Notes: generated from the sequence alone by a model not told the origin. Shown: positions 36,401 to 48,262, numbered from the stretch's first letter. The stretch: 64,000 nt of DNA from Azadirachta indica (GCA_022749755.1 CM040442.1:6546457-6610456); one strand, 5' to 3'. Made by a program: numbers and translations.

Positions 36401-36603
36401 GAAATCAAGATGACAGCCAAAAGTACTATCAACATGAAGATCACGAGGAAATTCCTGTGCCAAAGTCAGCTCACTTCTTAAGAGGATGGCTGTCGTACTC
36501 CAGATTGCGCAGTCTATCAAGAAAGACATCTGCAGGCAGGAGTCATCCTTCCAGATTTGGCCTGCGTTTCTTAGGAAGCACACCTAGGATGATAAAGCTT
36601 TGA
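33442..36603 (+). CDS. Ubiquitin-like superfamily protein (U11/U12-25K-like fold)
   Basis: A plant protein with a single ubiquitin-like domain, related to the U11/U12 snRNP 25K family. The precise function of this branch is not known to me. Five exons join in phase: 33442-33604, 34351-34450, 34550-34649, 35792-35880 and 36255-36603 (TGA), for 266 residues. The start MVRVLIERR precedes an acidic run and RLKLSVLKLDGS, the first strand of the fold. The domain continues through ASVADLKQAIEEVF and WGHFCLCYDGQKLVND to IRDGDQLQFIRHLS. After a basic stretch and an acidic, disordered linker, the C-terminus has a conserved FLRGWLSYSRL motif and ends PRMIKL. The last junction (35880 to 36255) is the least certain, because its acceptor is weak, but it alone gives an open frame into the conserved C-terminus. 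If intron 4 is retained, a stop codon follows immediately. The likely Arabidopsis counterpart is At1g80060 (recalled). Confidence 0.82.
33758..34030. repeat. Possible decayed MITE in intron 1 of the ubiquitin-like gene
   Basis: Variants of AAAGCGCTTTT/AAAGCATTTT recur at about 33758, 33818, 33846, 33888 and 34020, in both orientations. Repeated, partly palindromic AAGCGCTTT-like words are common in small non-autonomous DNA transposons of eudicots. I could not define clear terminal repeats or a target-site duplication, so this stays tentative. Confidence 0.25.
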
Positions 36604-38424
36604 CGCTAATTACAACTATATGGCATAAACGTAGAATTAAGTAAGCAAATAGTCAGGATTGATCTTACATGCAATGACCTCTACCAGCCATGGTTTGCCC
36701 TAAGGCAACATTTTGTTTGGAAAATGGTATTTGAGGTTGTATCGCATAGTCCCTAAAAGTTTTGCCTAATACAAAAAATATTTTACTTGGCAAGATATCG
36801 GACTAGTTGATTGTATATGTTATTTTTTAATCATTTTATATAATCTTAGATGTTTGATCGTAAAGGAGTTTTATATGATTTCATTTTAGTTGTTATTAGA
36901 CGAGATTTTGTGATATGATGGTCTTGTTAAGAAGCTACAATTTTGTTATCTTAAGTTTCATTTCAATAACATCAGTTTTTAATAGAATTCACACATTTTT
37001 TTTTTAATTTGATTTGTTGTATTTTCATTCTGACTTTATTGACAAGGAGGGAGCTACCCTGACTCGAGGTCCACAATTTTTTAAAAAAATTTTATTATAG
37101 TATTGATAAAATCATTTGTTAGATTTATATATGATTCGGTTGTCATATTTTTACAAAATTATTTATTTATCTCTTAATTTATTAATTATTTTTTAAAATA
37201 TTAATTCAATAATTTTATTTTTTAAATATTTTGATTCTAAATATTTATTTTCGGCTCGGCCATTCTATATTAATTTTAAATTGATATATTGACAGGTCGT
37301 GGTCGAATTATCTTTCTGTATTATTGGAGTTTGATCTTTCATTCTACAGTTTTAAAAGCTTTATTTGACGTGACTCTCAAAATTATTTATATTAATAGCA
37401 ATTTTATCCGAAAAAAAAAGTTGTTTGATTGTATTTTCAAATTTTGTGACCAATTTTTTTTGGAATTATATTACAAAAAATGAAAATAAATCGGTAAAAC
37501 AAAGATATTTTAGATATATTAAAGAAAAAATTCAAAACGAGCTTTTCAAAGAGTACATTAACCTAGCAATATATATAAATATTTATCTGTGCATCGTAAT
37601 CGTATGGACACGTGTCGCAAGGAGGATCTGGTTTAGTGACGTGGCAAGGACGCGACGCAGACAACACCAAGTATTGCATATTCCCCCACGTAACGATTCT
37701 CAATTTTCGTCTCGTATTTATTATCCAAATACTATTAATAGAAAATGTCAGTTTCTTCCAATTTAAAATGAACACAATTCCTCATTTCTAGGGTTTATTT
37801 CCATACGTCACGTTCGAATTTCCCGTTCTTTCTCCTCACACTCCAGTAAGTTTATACTACTCTCTTGCTCCGTTTGTAAACCAGAACATGAAGCACATGG
37901 ATAAGTTTTTTTTTTTAACTTTTTCGTAGTTATGCTTTTTTGTGGTTGATAACGTATTTATTTTGTGTTGTATGGTTTGGTACCGGTGTTAATTATTATT
38001 ATTATTATTATTATTATTAAAAATTAACGGAATCATAAGTTTTGCTTTTTATTATAATTTTTTATCTGTAATTCGTTAATGGTTGGTTGAGCAACGTCTT
38101 TTTTATTTTGTAATTTTTATTTTTTCTAAACGAAGTTGTGTGATAATTCTGTTGCGTTTAATAGAATTTCTTGGTCTTAGTTGTTGTAAGTGGAAAGTGT
38201 GTTGTTTTTAGCTCTTTGGTAGAGGTCAGTGTTGTTTTTGAATTAGAAAGAATTTTCTAGATGGTTTAATTTTGTTTTTCTTGCCTTATGAAATTATTTT
38301 TGTGCGTTCCATAGGAGTTCCAGCTATAAAGTTTCACGTTAGTGATACGTCTTCCGCTTTTGAAATATGAAGGGTTGTTGATCGGATTGCTTATTCTCTG
38401 TGTGATATTTGTTTAATAGTAGAG
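36604..38424. other. Spacer, promoter and leader of the KEG-like kinase gene
   Basis: The first kilobase is 3' UTR and AT-rich spacer. ABRE or G-box-like elements occur at 37608-37616 (ACACGTGTC) and 37638-37645 (GACGTGGC), about 800 bp before the next ATG. A likely 5' UTR intron runs from a GTAAGT donor at 37846 to an ATAG acceptor at 38314. First introns of this kind are common in plant regulatory genes. Confidence 0.55.
37992..38018 (+). repeat. ATT microsatellite, nine units
   Basis: Nine perfect ATT units lie inside the inferred 5' UTR intron of the KEG-like kinase gene. They are likely polymorphic, with no expected effect on the protein. Confidence 0.9.
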
Positions 38425-41396
38425 ATGGCTGAAAAGATTAGAGCACCGAAGCCAACAGTTTCTTTTGAGTACGAGCTTTTGGAAGGAGATCCTGATCAGC
38501 TTAGAACAGTTGTAGCTACGCCTAGTCAGACGAAGCCTTGGATTGATCCTGATTCATTGAAACTTAAGCACAGGATTGGAAGGGGTCCTTTTGGTGATGT
38601 TTGGTTGGCTACTCATCATCAGTCAGCTGATGATTTTGATGAGTATCATGAAGTAGCTGTGAAGATGCTGTATCCACTGAAGGACGACTGCACGAGAACG
38701 TTTGTGAATAAGTTTGAAGAGTTGTTTTTGAAGTGCAGAGAGATCCAAAGTGTTTGTTGGTTGCATGGTATTTCAGTCATTAATGGAAAGGTTACTCTCT
38801 TGAAATTATATATCTGCATGTATTTTTATGTTTTCAATCTTGTAAAGGGATCTTAAGCTTTCTTTTACAGATCTTTGTGTTACCAGAAGTTTCCTATGTA
38901 CTTTATCATCTTACTAGTTATCTCTGTGATTTGTTGCCAGATATGCATTGCCATGAAGTTTTATGAGGGATCAGTGGGGGATCGAATAGCTCAGCTGAGA
39001 GGAGGCAAGCTTCCTTTGCCTGATATCCTAAGGTGATACGTTTGGGCATATATTTAGCTTTGGGTGCATACAGCTTTTTTCGTTGTTCTTTTCCTCACCT
39101 AGCTCAGCTGAAAACTGGGATAGTAAGGGGCTGTTTACACTCCTAACTATGTGGCTGCCGATCTGACGCAGATAATATAGGTGAAAGAACATTGTATAAC
39201 TTCTGAAGATTTTAATATTTACAGGTACGGGATTCAGTTGGCAAAAGGAATATTGGAGCTGCACTTAATTGGGCTATTGGTGTTGAACCTGAAACCTTCT
39301 AACATGCTTCTTAATGAGCATGACCAGCTTGTCCTGGGAGATTTTGGTATCCCTTATCTGCTGCTTGGGAATTCATTATCTGATCCAGACATGGCTCTGA
39401 GACTTGGAACTCCAAACTACATGGCTCCGGAACAGTGGGAACCGGGAGTGAGGGGTCCTTTATCTTTTGAGACAGATACTTGGGGTTTTGGATGTAGTAT
39501 AGTGGAGATGTTGACAGGTGTTCAACCCTGGTTTGGTAAGTCGGTTGAAGAAATTTATCACTCAGTTGTTGTAAAGCAAGAAAAACCATATATTCCAAGT
39601 GGCCTGCCTCCTGCTGTGGAGGATGTTATTAGTGGTTGCTTTGAGTATGATCTCCGAAATCGACCTCTAATGGCGGATATCTTGCATGCTTTTGAAAGGT
39701 ATGCTTTTATGTTTATTTTTCATCATGTCTGTAGTCAGAGTGAAAAATGTTTCCATGATGTTTAATCTTATGTTGCATCATACCGTTAAAAAAACACTTC
39801 TCAGGAGTTGACATGTTATTGATCTTACTTTGACTTTGATTGCTTGTGATATCATGTTGTAGCTGTATAGAATTGATTGGAGAAGAGTTGTTCTTGGTTC
39901 CTAATTAAGATGATCAGCTATTACCCTTAGTAGTTGTACCTGCACTTTCTTCGCTATTACGCGGGATAATGCATTTCCTGAAACCAGGGTTTTAAACAAG
40001 ATGAACTAAGACCAATAAATTTTATCAAAAGCAGCATTTCCTTTCCTTCCGAGGAACCCCCCTGGCTGTTGCACTAACTGAAACCAGCATTTCCTTTCAC
40101 TATTATAAAAGATGTGAAGATAATAAATGCTATTTCATGTTTGGATATGCAAAGCTGACTACTTGTACCTTTCTTTTAGGTGTATCAATAATTTTTACTT
40201 GTGTGTGCTAAGATGATTTGTAAGAGTATGTTACTCAATATCTCGTTAATAATATCTGTTGGTAGCATTGCTAAAACCTGGCCCTATTTTATCATGCTAC
40301 ATATGTTTTTTGTGTTAGAAGCAAAAAAAATTATTCAAAAGAACTCAACTCCTTTATTGGATTTTTTTTCCATGCATTTTCTTTTGCTTCCTTTTGGCAT
40401 TGGAATGTGATATTTTTTAACTGAACTTGTAGCTCGCAAAATGCTGTATATAGTGATGGTGAATGGAGTGGTTTAGGAAGCAGAGCACTTACAGAAAAAT
40501 CTAGTGTTAGAGGTTATACTGCTTGGTATCTTTTGAAGGATCATCTTCAAGTGGGTGACATTGTCCGTTCAAGAAAGCCTCTAAATGCGCGGAAACCTCA
40601 AACAATGGATGTACCTGAAGGAACTGTGGTTGGTCTGGATGCTGATACCGATAGAAATGGTTTCGTTCTGGTGAAAATTCCTGGACTGCACAATCCTCTT
40701 AAAGTACAGGAGTCAACACTTGAGAGAGTCACGTCTGGTTTGGCAGCGGGGGATTGGGTAAGCCTAAAGGATGAAAGCAACAAGCACACTTCCATTGGAA
40801 TTCTACACTCCATACAGCGTGATGGGAGTGTGGCTGTTGGATTTATAGGGTTAGAGACTCTCTGGAAGGGAAGATCTTCGGAGATTCAAATGGCTGAGCC
40901 TTATTATGTGGGACAGTTTGTGAGGCTCAAAGCAAATGTGTTCACTCCTCGGTTTGAGTGGCCTCATAAGAGGGGAGGAGAATGGGCCACTGGAAGGATT
41001 TTTCAAGTACTTCCAAATGGGTGTCTTGTTGTAGGCTTTCCTGGGAGATTTCCACTTGGACACGAATCTAATAACTGTTTGGCAGATCCAGCTGAAGTAG
41101 AACTGGTGTCTTTTGATACTTGTCCAGGGGTAGTGGAAAAGTATCAACATGTTGAGGACTACCACTGGTCTGTGAGGCCACTTGCAATTGCACTGGGTTT
41201 GTTCACAGCCATGAAACTTGGATTGTTTATTGGACGAAATGTGAGTGCAAAACTGAAAAAGGGCCGGAGGAACTCTATGCCAGGTGGTGGCAATTGTCAG
41301 GATGGCCAGGCTGGTGGCAATGCAGCTTGGCTTCCATCACCTGTTGCAAACATTATTTTCAGAGAAGGTGTTTCTACTACAACTGCTGCTAGATAA
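38425..41396 (+). CDS. Kinase-domain protein with KEG/HERC2-like repeats and a C-terminal membrane segment
   Basis: Four exons (38425-38790, 38941-39032, 39225-39698 and 40433-41396, TAA) encode 631 residues. Residues 50-310 form a kinase fold: glycine loop IGRGPFGDVW (G52-G57), VAVK with Lys80, DFG (192-194) and GTPNYMAPEQW. The catalytic HRD is replaced by VLN (172-174) before LKPSN, so the usual proton-accepting Asp is Asn. The plant ubiquitin ligase KEG shows a similar substitution. After the kinase come repeats like those in KEG and MIB/HERC2: GDIVRSRKPLNARKPQ, GDWVSLKDE and GQFVRLKANVF. Each is followed by a Gly- and Val-rich beta segment. There is no RING finger and no ankyrin repeat, so this is not KEG itself. 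A hydrophobic stretch at about 559-578 (PLAIALGLFTAMKLGLFIG) followed by basic residues suggests a tail anchor. A substrate or binding role is unknown; it could be a membrane-bound pseudokinase scaffold. Confidence 0.88.
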
Positions 41397-43058
41397 TTCT
41401 AGCATGGTAAGTTTCATGTGTTTGCTAAAATATATGCAGACAGCAGATGGTATGAATTACACTGTTCCTGGCAATGTTTCCGGATGAAGTGGGTTAAAGC
41501 CACAAGATTTAGTCCATTGCTGGTTAAAGTAGAAAGCATATTCTGTCCTTTTGAGACAGAGGTGTACATACATAGTAAATAATTTTGAATAATTCTGTAT
41601 ATTTGTTCAGCTTTACAATTTGTATTACTGGTAATAACTTACCGGCAAGGTCAATTTGGACTTTTAACAAATTAAAGCGAGGCATACACCTTGTATGCCA
41701 TATTATTATGATTTAAAGTAAGATCATACTGCAATATTACACTTGAAATCTCCAAAGTGGGTCTTCTGATATCTTCATTCGATTATTGGGCATCGAATTC
41801 TGGTTTCATTTCAGCACTAAAATTTTAAGTGTATATGTATGTGTATATCTACGTGTCAGCTGATTTATCGAGCAAGACTTCGAGGTAGCATAAGAGCTTT
41901 AAAAGTAATATTTAGTTAATTAGAACAACCTTTCTTAATTTGAATTCATTGATTATCACTGAAATGTTATGTTATGAGGTGCGAGTGGTAAACATTGCTT
42001 ATTGATTAAATAATTTTAAGTCATATCCTAAAATGGGGGCACCCGGAGTCTTTTTTCGTGAAAATGACCTAAGTCCATATAAAATAAAGCATATCATTAT
42101 ATTATTATTTTTTTATTTCTTTTCCAATTTTAATGTACATACTAGGCAATGGGCCCAGAACCTGGTCCAAACTACTTCCATTCGATTAACTAATCACACA
42201 TCTGAATTCTACGTGTACCCTTGATGGAACTGCACTTCAATTGTTGCGAAACGAAAAGAAACAGAGACAAAATCCAAGAAAGTGAATGTAGTGGCAGAAA
42301 GCTGTGAAAGAAGAACCGAAACAATGAAGGGAACTGCACGTAGACCTATCCTGTAAGCTTTTCTTACCTTCTTTAATCTCTTGTTTTTTGTTCTACTTGA
42401 TGATAAACATGCAAATATGTACGTGCATTGAATTGTGTTGTGTTTGTTTCGTGAGAAAACAAGAAAGAAAGGAAAGAAAATGCTGGTTTCTTAAGGAAAA
42501 TCCAAACCATCTCCGTTTGTGGGATGAACCACAGTTTTCTTTTTTATTTTGTTTCTTCTTTTGCACAAGACTCTGCATGAGCACCGAAAATGTTGTACAT
42601 AATTTTAGAGAATTGAAATAGTTGTTTATAGTTTTAGAGATTTCAATTCTTTCTTGTTGAGAACAGGAAGATGAGAACGTCAAGATATCTTATTTGTCAG
42701 GAATCGTGAAAGCGCCAAAATTTATTTGGTTGCTTAGAAATATGGGAATCTGGGAAAATTTGGGAACATAAATCCAGAACCGTATGACAACAAAATTAAC
42801 CATGGCCTTGGGTCCTAATTTCTCTTTTTACTTTGTGATGAAATGACAGATGATGTCTATCTTCATATTTGATGATAAACACATAATGGGAGTTACCAAT
42901 GTCAGGTTTTGAGTTGTAGATTTAGCCATTTTAAATCCTTGAAAATTTTAATTTATTTTTTCTTTTCTTTATCTAGGTTTTCTTACTAATCAAAAGGAAA
43001 ATATTTTAGGAATTATTTTGTAGAGAATGACTTGGAAGAACGAGAAAAAGATGAAGGA
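41397..43058. other. Spacer with a possible leader exon for the DOG1-like gene
   Basis: The left part is the 3' UTR of the KEG-like gene. A purine-rich segment ends in ACAATGAAGGGAACTGC at 42322-42338. It runs to a good donor (GTAAGC) at 42352, which could be a first exon encoding about nine residues of the DOG1-like gene. It joins the coding frame only through weak downstream acceptors. No other gene is evident. Confidence 0.45.
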
Positions 43059-44875
43059 ATGTTGATGAAAGGCACTGAAAGGGAAGGTGCAGATGGTGCT
43101 ACAACCATAGCGGAGAGAATGTGGTGCACGAGTCAGCGCAAGCATGAAACAACCAAAAGAGGTGAAGGCCAGAAATGTTCTGTATCATTTTTCTTGAAAC
43201 ATTGGTATTTGCCTTGGAAAAATCATATGTCTGCATTGAAGTTACTAAAACTGGAATTTTCCTTGACTTTCTGTTTACTCGTGAAATTAGATGTATATAT
43301 GGAGAGGTGAAAACCTTGAAGCTTTTCTTCATTCTTTCTATACATTTCCTGATCAGGAGAGTTTTATGATTGGAGCATTTCTTTCTGTAAACTTGTCCGG
43401 GAAATTTTAAAAAACATCATATTTCCTATCAGAGCTTTGATAGTTTTGTGGTGATAGCGTATTTTAAATCATTACAAAATTGGTTTAGATGCAATGTTTT
43501 ATTATATTCTTTCTGTAAATGTCTGTTTGAAGTTAATCAAAGTCCTCTCTTTGGATACTTAGACCAGATTTACCATGTTGATTAAATCCTCATGTAATTA
43601 GCTTAATGGTGGTGCACTGGTTGATGTTGATGAATTCTTTCTTTCGAAGGACCAAGCGGCTTTTGATGTCTGTTTAATGGTACCTGCTTCGTGAAAGACC
43701 ATGACTACTAGACCCATCCGCTTTTCATCAATCAGAGTGTATTTAGTAGTCCCATCCGCTTTTCATCAATCAGAGTGATAGAAATACACTTCCATAGTAG
43801 ATCATCTAATTGTAAATATGTATGTGACATTGATGAAGGTAAGTTTTTTATGTTGGGCTAATATTCTTCATGCTGGTTTCACATTTGGAAGTTGATATGG
43901 TTAACAGGTGAAGACATCTCTGGGGAAAAATATTACCAGTGGAGGCAAGAGCAGAAGTCTAGAGCAGGAAGGCTAGAAAAAAAGCTCCGGGCAAGTTGGG
44001 AACTTGAAGAGCTAATTGAGGAACAACTGAATAGGTTCCGTGCCCACTACAATTATGCCATGGTGCCAATCCAACTCAAGGACGTGGCTGAGGTCCTTAT
44101 GCCGAAATGGACCCCACCCCATGAGTTGGCTGCCCTATCCTGGTTAGGCGATTGGCGGCCCTCTGCCATTCTGGATCTTGTCCGTGGCTTGAATCGTTCC
44201 TCCCCCTCAGTATCATCATCATCATCATCTGTATCAGGCTCAAGTGTCAACGAACGGCTTCTATCACAGGTCATGAATGAGATACGTATTGAGGAGGCAA
44301 TAATTGAGGAGGAAATGGCTGAGATTCAAGCCAAATGTATCCTCCACCTTCGTTTTACTCCACTCATCAAAAAGAAATCAGGTGGTTCTGCCTTGGGTTT
44401 TATTCAGGAAGAATTCAAGAAGATTGAGCAGGTCATTGTTAAAGCCCAACAGCTCAGGTCCAATTTCTCATTTTGATTTTGAAAACGACTGTATTTATTT
44501 GTGATGACTGTGATAAATGTGACAATGATTGATTATTGAATGTATTCAAGATAATCAATGAATTTTATACAAGTCATGTCATATTCTATGATGGCATTTT
44601 AAGCCCCAATAGATATATTCAAGTTAACACATCAAATGAAACTGAGATTTTAATAACCATCAGAAAATGAGTGTCATTGACTGCTATGTGAAAAATTGCC
44701 TGACAGATTCAAGGCATTGGAGTTGGTAGTGAAGAAGGTCTTAAGTCAACATGATGCAGTGGAGTTCTTTGTGGCATTTGCAGGAATTCAAGATGCCATC
44801 CACCAGGTTGCTGAGCCACGGAAATTAAGAAAAGTTATGGTCAACATGCCTGCCAAGGCCCTGGGATCTAGCTGA
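43059..44875 (+). CDS. DOG1-domain protein (possibly INAPERTURATE POLLEN 1-like)
   Basis: The core is a DOG1-type domain, found in seed-dormancy regulators, TGA factors and the pollen-aperture protein INP1. Three exons join in phase: 43059-43161, 43908-44457 and 44707-44875 (TGA). They would give 273 residues if translation starts at the ATG at 43059. The domain opens with YYQWRQEQKSRAGRLEKKL and LEELIEEQLNRFRAHY, an amphipathic helical pattern typical of DOG1. It continues through LSWLGDWRPSAILDLVRGL to a closing helix, FVAFAGIQDAIHQVAEPRKL. A poly-Ser run (about 44209-44230) sits between helices. There is no bZIP, so it is not a TGA factor. Overall size suits INP1, but I cannot align it from memory. 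The 5' end is unsettled: the first exon has weak coding character, and an upstream exon near 42324 is possible. Confidence 0.72.
43713..43777 (+). repeat. Two direct copies of a 27-bp unit
   Basis: The 27-bp word beginning CCCATCCGCTTTTCATC occurs exactly at 43713-43739 and 43751-43777, offset by 38 bp with a short related spacer. It lies in the intron before the DOG1-domain exon, about 130 bp from the acceptor. This is a recent local duplication. Confidence 0.9.
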
Positions 44876-45404
44876 GAGCTAAAAACACTGGTAACTCACT
44901 TGGTACAGCAGAATCATACAATGGAGATCTATTGGCAACCCTAAGTAGAAAAGTTGATTACTTGTCTCGACTCACAAGCATATACCCATACCATGTTAAT
45001 ATTTTTCTCTGTTGCAACAGTATTGATATGTTGCTTCTATAGTCTTGGCATCAAAATTACTTTGTTTTTTAGGAATATTTTTGTGGATACCGTGCAGTTA
45101 GTCATTTTACAAGTAAAGAACTTGTTTGGCCTTGTAATAGTTATGATTCTTGGAATTTCGCGGTCAACAATTCAGAAATGAGGCTCTATACAACAGAAAA
45201 TGACTACAAAAATGATTCTTTTTTTGTTTGTAGACAGCAATAATGTTTTATCTAAAACATATAGCTACACCAGGGCATTAAATACAGACATTATCCACAG
45301 TAGTTGTACATCCTGTGTCCATTTAGTAATATATTTGCCGAGTGGTAAGTACAGTTGAAAATTATGATGAACTACAATACTTGCTTGTGTTGAGAAGACC
45401 TTTT

Positions 45405-45747
45405 GAAGACCAAAGATGAGAAATTAGAAAAACCAAAGTAGAAGCATCAAACAATGGCTATAATTGTTTAGTGTTTTCCAATTCTCACCTACAGGAATAA
45501 GTCCACATGTCTAGGTGAAGACCAGAGATGAGATATTGGAGAAAACCAAACAGAAAGCATCCAACAATGTCAATCTATTTTGTTTCCTCCAATTCTCACC
45601 TTCAGTTGCACCCATTTATCTCAAAAGTATGCATCATCATAAATCATGTATATACAAGTGAAGGGTGGACATAAGATATTGGAGGAAATTAAACAGAAGC
45701 AAGAAAGAATTGTAATCTGCTTAATTCCCTCCAATCCTCACATACAG
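45405..45747 (+). repeat. Three degenerate tandem copies of an about 90-bp unit
   Basis: Related units lie at 45405-45494, 45517-45605 and 45660-45747, with spacers of 22 and 54 bp. Each begins with GAAG, and the body has an AGATxxGAxATTxGA-like word. An AAACAGAAGCA-like word follows, and the unit ends TCCAATTCTCACCTACAG or a variant. Copies 1 and 2 are closest. The unit encodes nothing recognisable. It is a local tandem repeat of unknown origin. Confidence 0.7.
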
Positions 45748-47994
45748 CATTCACAAACTTCACAAAACCTCTCTTCCTCATGCCAAATGATAGCCAAAAT
45801 TATGTTGCCAGGGTCATTATTTATAGACCTTCTAGCAGCAAGACTTGCATGAACACAAGCAGTTGAAAGTCAGTCTCAACTAAGCAACTAATGAAAGTAC
45901 TTCTCTGTTACAAATTTGGACCAAACTACATTGACTGTCCTTTTTCTGTTTTGTCTTCAAAAGCAAAGTCCTGTTATAATAGGAGCTCTGGGGTCAAATT
46001 CATTCACACCATATAAAAATAAATTCTGAATGAATCAAATTTAACAAATAAAGAAGACAAAATATTCATAACAACTAAAATGGATGGCCTCTTAAAAATT
46101 CTAGTTTCTTGATATTGCATGATTCACTTCAAATTTCTCACATGGGAGGCAGCTGAGATTTCATGTCTACTCTTTGAAAACGCCAAGCCATGGGGTCATC
46201 CATAACAATTAATAACAACATAACTTTTTTGAACAAATTCACATGCAAAATAAAATTATATCTAATTTTCCAAAATTTAAATCTAAACTTCTGTTAATTT
46301 CTCCAATATTTCATGCAACAAAATCTTTCTAATGTTGTACCAATGGATTTTGGTGTCTCCTTTGTCTTGAGACAAATGGGCTGAAAATAATTAAGAAATG
46401 AAAATAATTAAGCATGGAAATTAATTGAACATGTTGGACAAGACATAATTTAGCAAAATCGGATATGGATTTGATTTTATTTATTTATATGGTCGTTTTT
46501 TTATGCTGTTGTTAATTTGTCTCACTTCAAAATATTATAATAATTATAAGTATTATTTACATCACCATTTTTTAATTTGTAATCTATCATGGGAGAATTT
46601 TTTTAATACAATATGTTTAATATTGTAATTATAAGTATTGAAAATATTTTTCAATTTTATATGTAAAACTTATATGCTAGAAAATCTATTTTTTTAATCT
46701 CATTTATATTTTTAATTGTGAAAGACATATATCATATATATACAAGAATATCCAAGTTAACTAAAATTGGAATTTGAAAATTATCAGGTGTGAGTTTTTG
46801 CTTTTTTTTTTTTTTTAAAAAAAACACGGATAATGAAATTTATTATAGGATTAAAAAAATTATAAATTTCAAATTTTATCAAAACGCAGACGATTTGAGG
46901 GGATAAAGACAATTGCAAACCATTACGTGTCATCCAATCGTTGTGGACCCCTCAATCAAAATGCCCAACAATTGAGATTTGATCAAAAGGTTGGAAAGTA
47001 CCAAAAGTGCTCAAAAGGGATCCCAAGAGATTCCACATCATAACATTTGCTTCCAACAGGTCCAAATCTTTTGTGATCTTACTTGATATGAAATCAACGG
47101 AGGTGATTGTAGGTTTAATACTTTCAGAAAATCTCTACCGTCCGATGAACATTGGGGAATCATCATCGGATTGTGAATAAAAGCCGATTATCAGATGATC
47201 ATGCTATGCTCTATCTATTACAGTGCACACGCGTGCACGTGAACAGTTACCCGTACGTTGCTTTCGTGGGCCTCCCAATTTACGGCGCACGAGTCTTTCG
47301 AGGAATGTTCTTCTACTTTGCTAACATTATATTAATATAAGATGTTTTATCCTCTTACACTGAATGACAACTATAATATGCAAAGGCTTTTTCCTTTTAA
47401 GGATTAATTTTTTTTAGGATAATTTGATAATTATATAAAATGTAAATTATTATTATTTTTAAATTTTAATATGAAATTTAAACCACATGTACTATTTTAA
47501 GATATTTCACTAATTTAATCAATCAATTAAGTATTAATTACGTACATTTAAAATTAAACTTATGGAAATACATTTTGGTATTCAGAAATTTCTATATTAC
47601 AGTATAAATCCCGGTAGCATTTTAAAAATGAACTTTTTCTATATTACTGATAATCTGATAAAACAATATATTTATGATATTAATTAAATATGAATCACAA
47701 TGTATATAAATTTAATGGGTAGTAACATTTTCATATCTAAACTTTACAAAATAATAAATTAGGACATGAGTTTCTTATTTTTAACAATTTAGTCCATCAT
47801 AGTGGTCGTGGTAGTGGAACGTGCGATGACACGTCATTGCAAAACTCTGTTAATTTGTTATTTCACCAACAGTCGGGGACGAAACTGTTATTATCCCTGC
47901 ATTTAATGTATATGCTATTATCAGCGTGATTTTCAACTTACTAATTTTTTAAAAAAATTTTTTTAAATAACTCACTAATTATGGGATCATCAAT

Positions 47995-48088
47995 AATGGA
48001 AGTAATACCAAAAGGAGAAAAAAAGGATCTGTAAATAACATAACAATGGCAATAATACCAAAAAAAGGGAAAAAAAATCTGTAAATAA
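47995..48088 (+). repeat. Tandem duplication of a 44-bp A-rich unit
   Basis: Copies at 47995-48038 and 48045-48088 share AATGG, AATAATACCAAAA-like and ATCTGTAAATAA words in the same order, 50 bp apart. The pair sits about 175 bp upstream of the APT start codon, within its probable promoter. Confidence 0.75.
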
Positions 48089-48262
48089 TTCTTAAATGGT
48101 AATTATTGCTCTTGCCAGCCAAGGTAAGGCTTCACCTTATTTATGTTAATTGGGTGTCACCCCGTCTTTTGTCTCAATCTTTAAGTAAAACAGAAGAGAA
48201 CTGATTTTGCGAGGGAAAAAAGCTAAGGAATTCTGCAGGTTGAAGCAACAGAGAAAGAAGAA

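Larger units (their letters stand above)
44876..48262. other. Spacer of about 3.4 kb between the DOG1-like and APT genes
   Basis: No gene could be supported. Its main contents are a three-copy degenerate repeat (45405-45747), AT-rich DNA at 46200-46870 and a GC-richer block at 46880-47330. That block has no recognisable coding or RNA signature. Next come AT-rich DNA with a 44-bp duplication (47995-48088) and finally the APT promoter and leader. Confidence 0.55.

Noticed and set aside
45646..45852. Small plus-strand frame of 68 codons
   Set aside because: It lies in the third copy of the degenerate repeat and in adjacent spacer. The other repeat copies do not conserve the frame.
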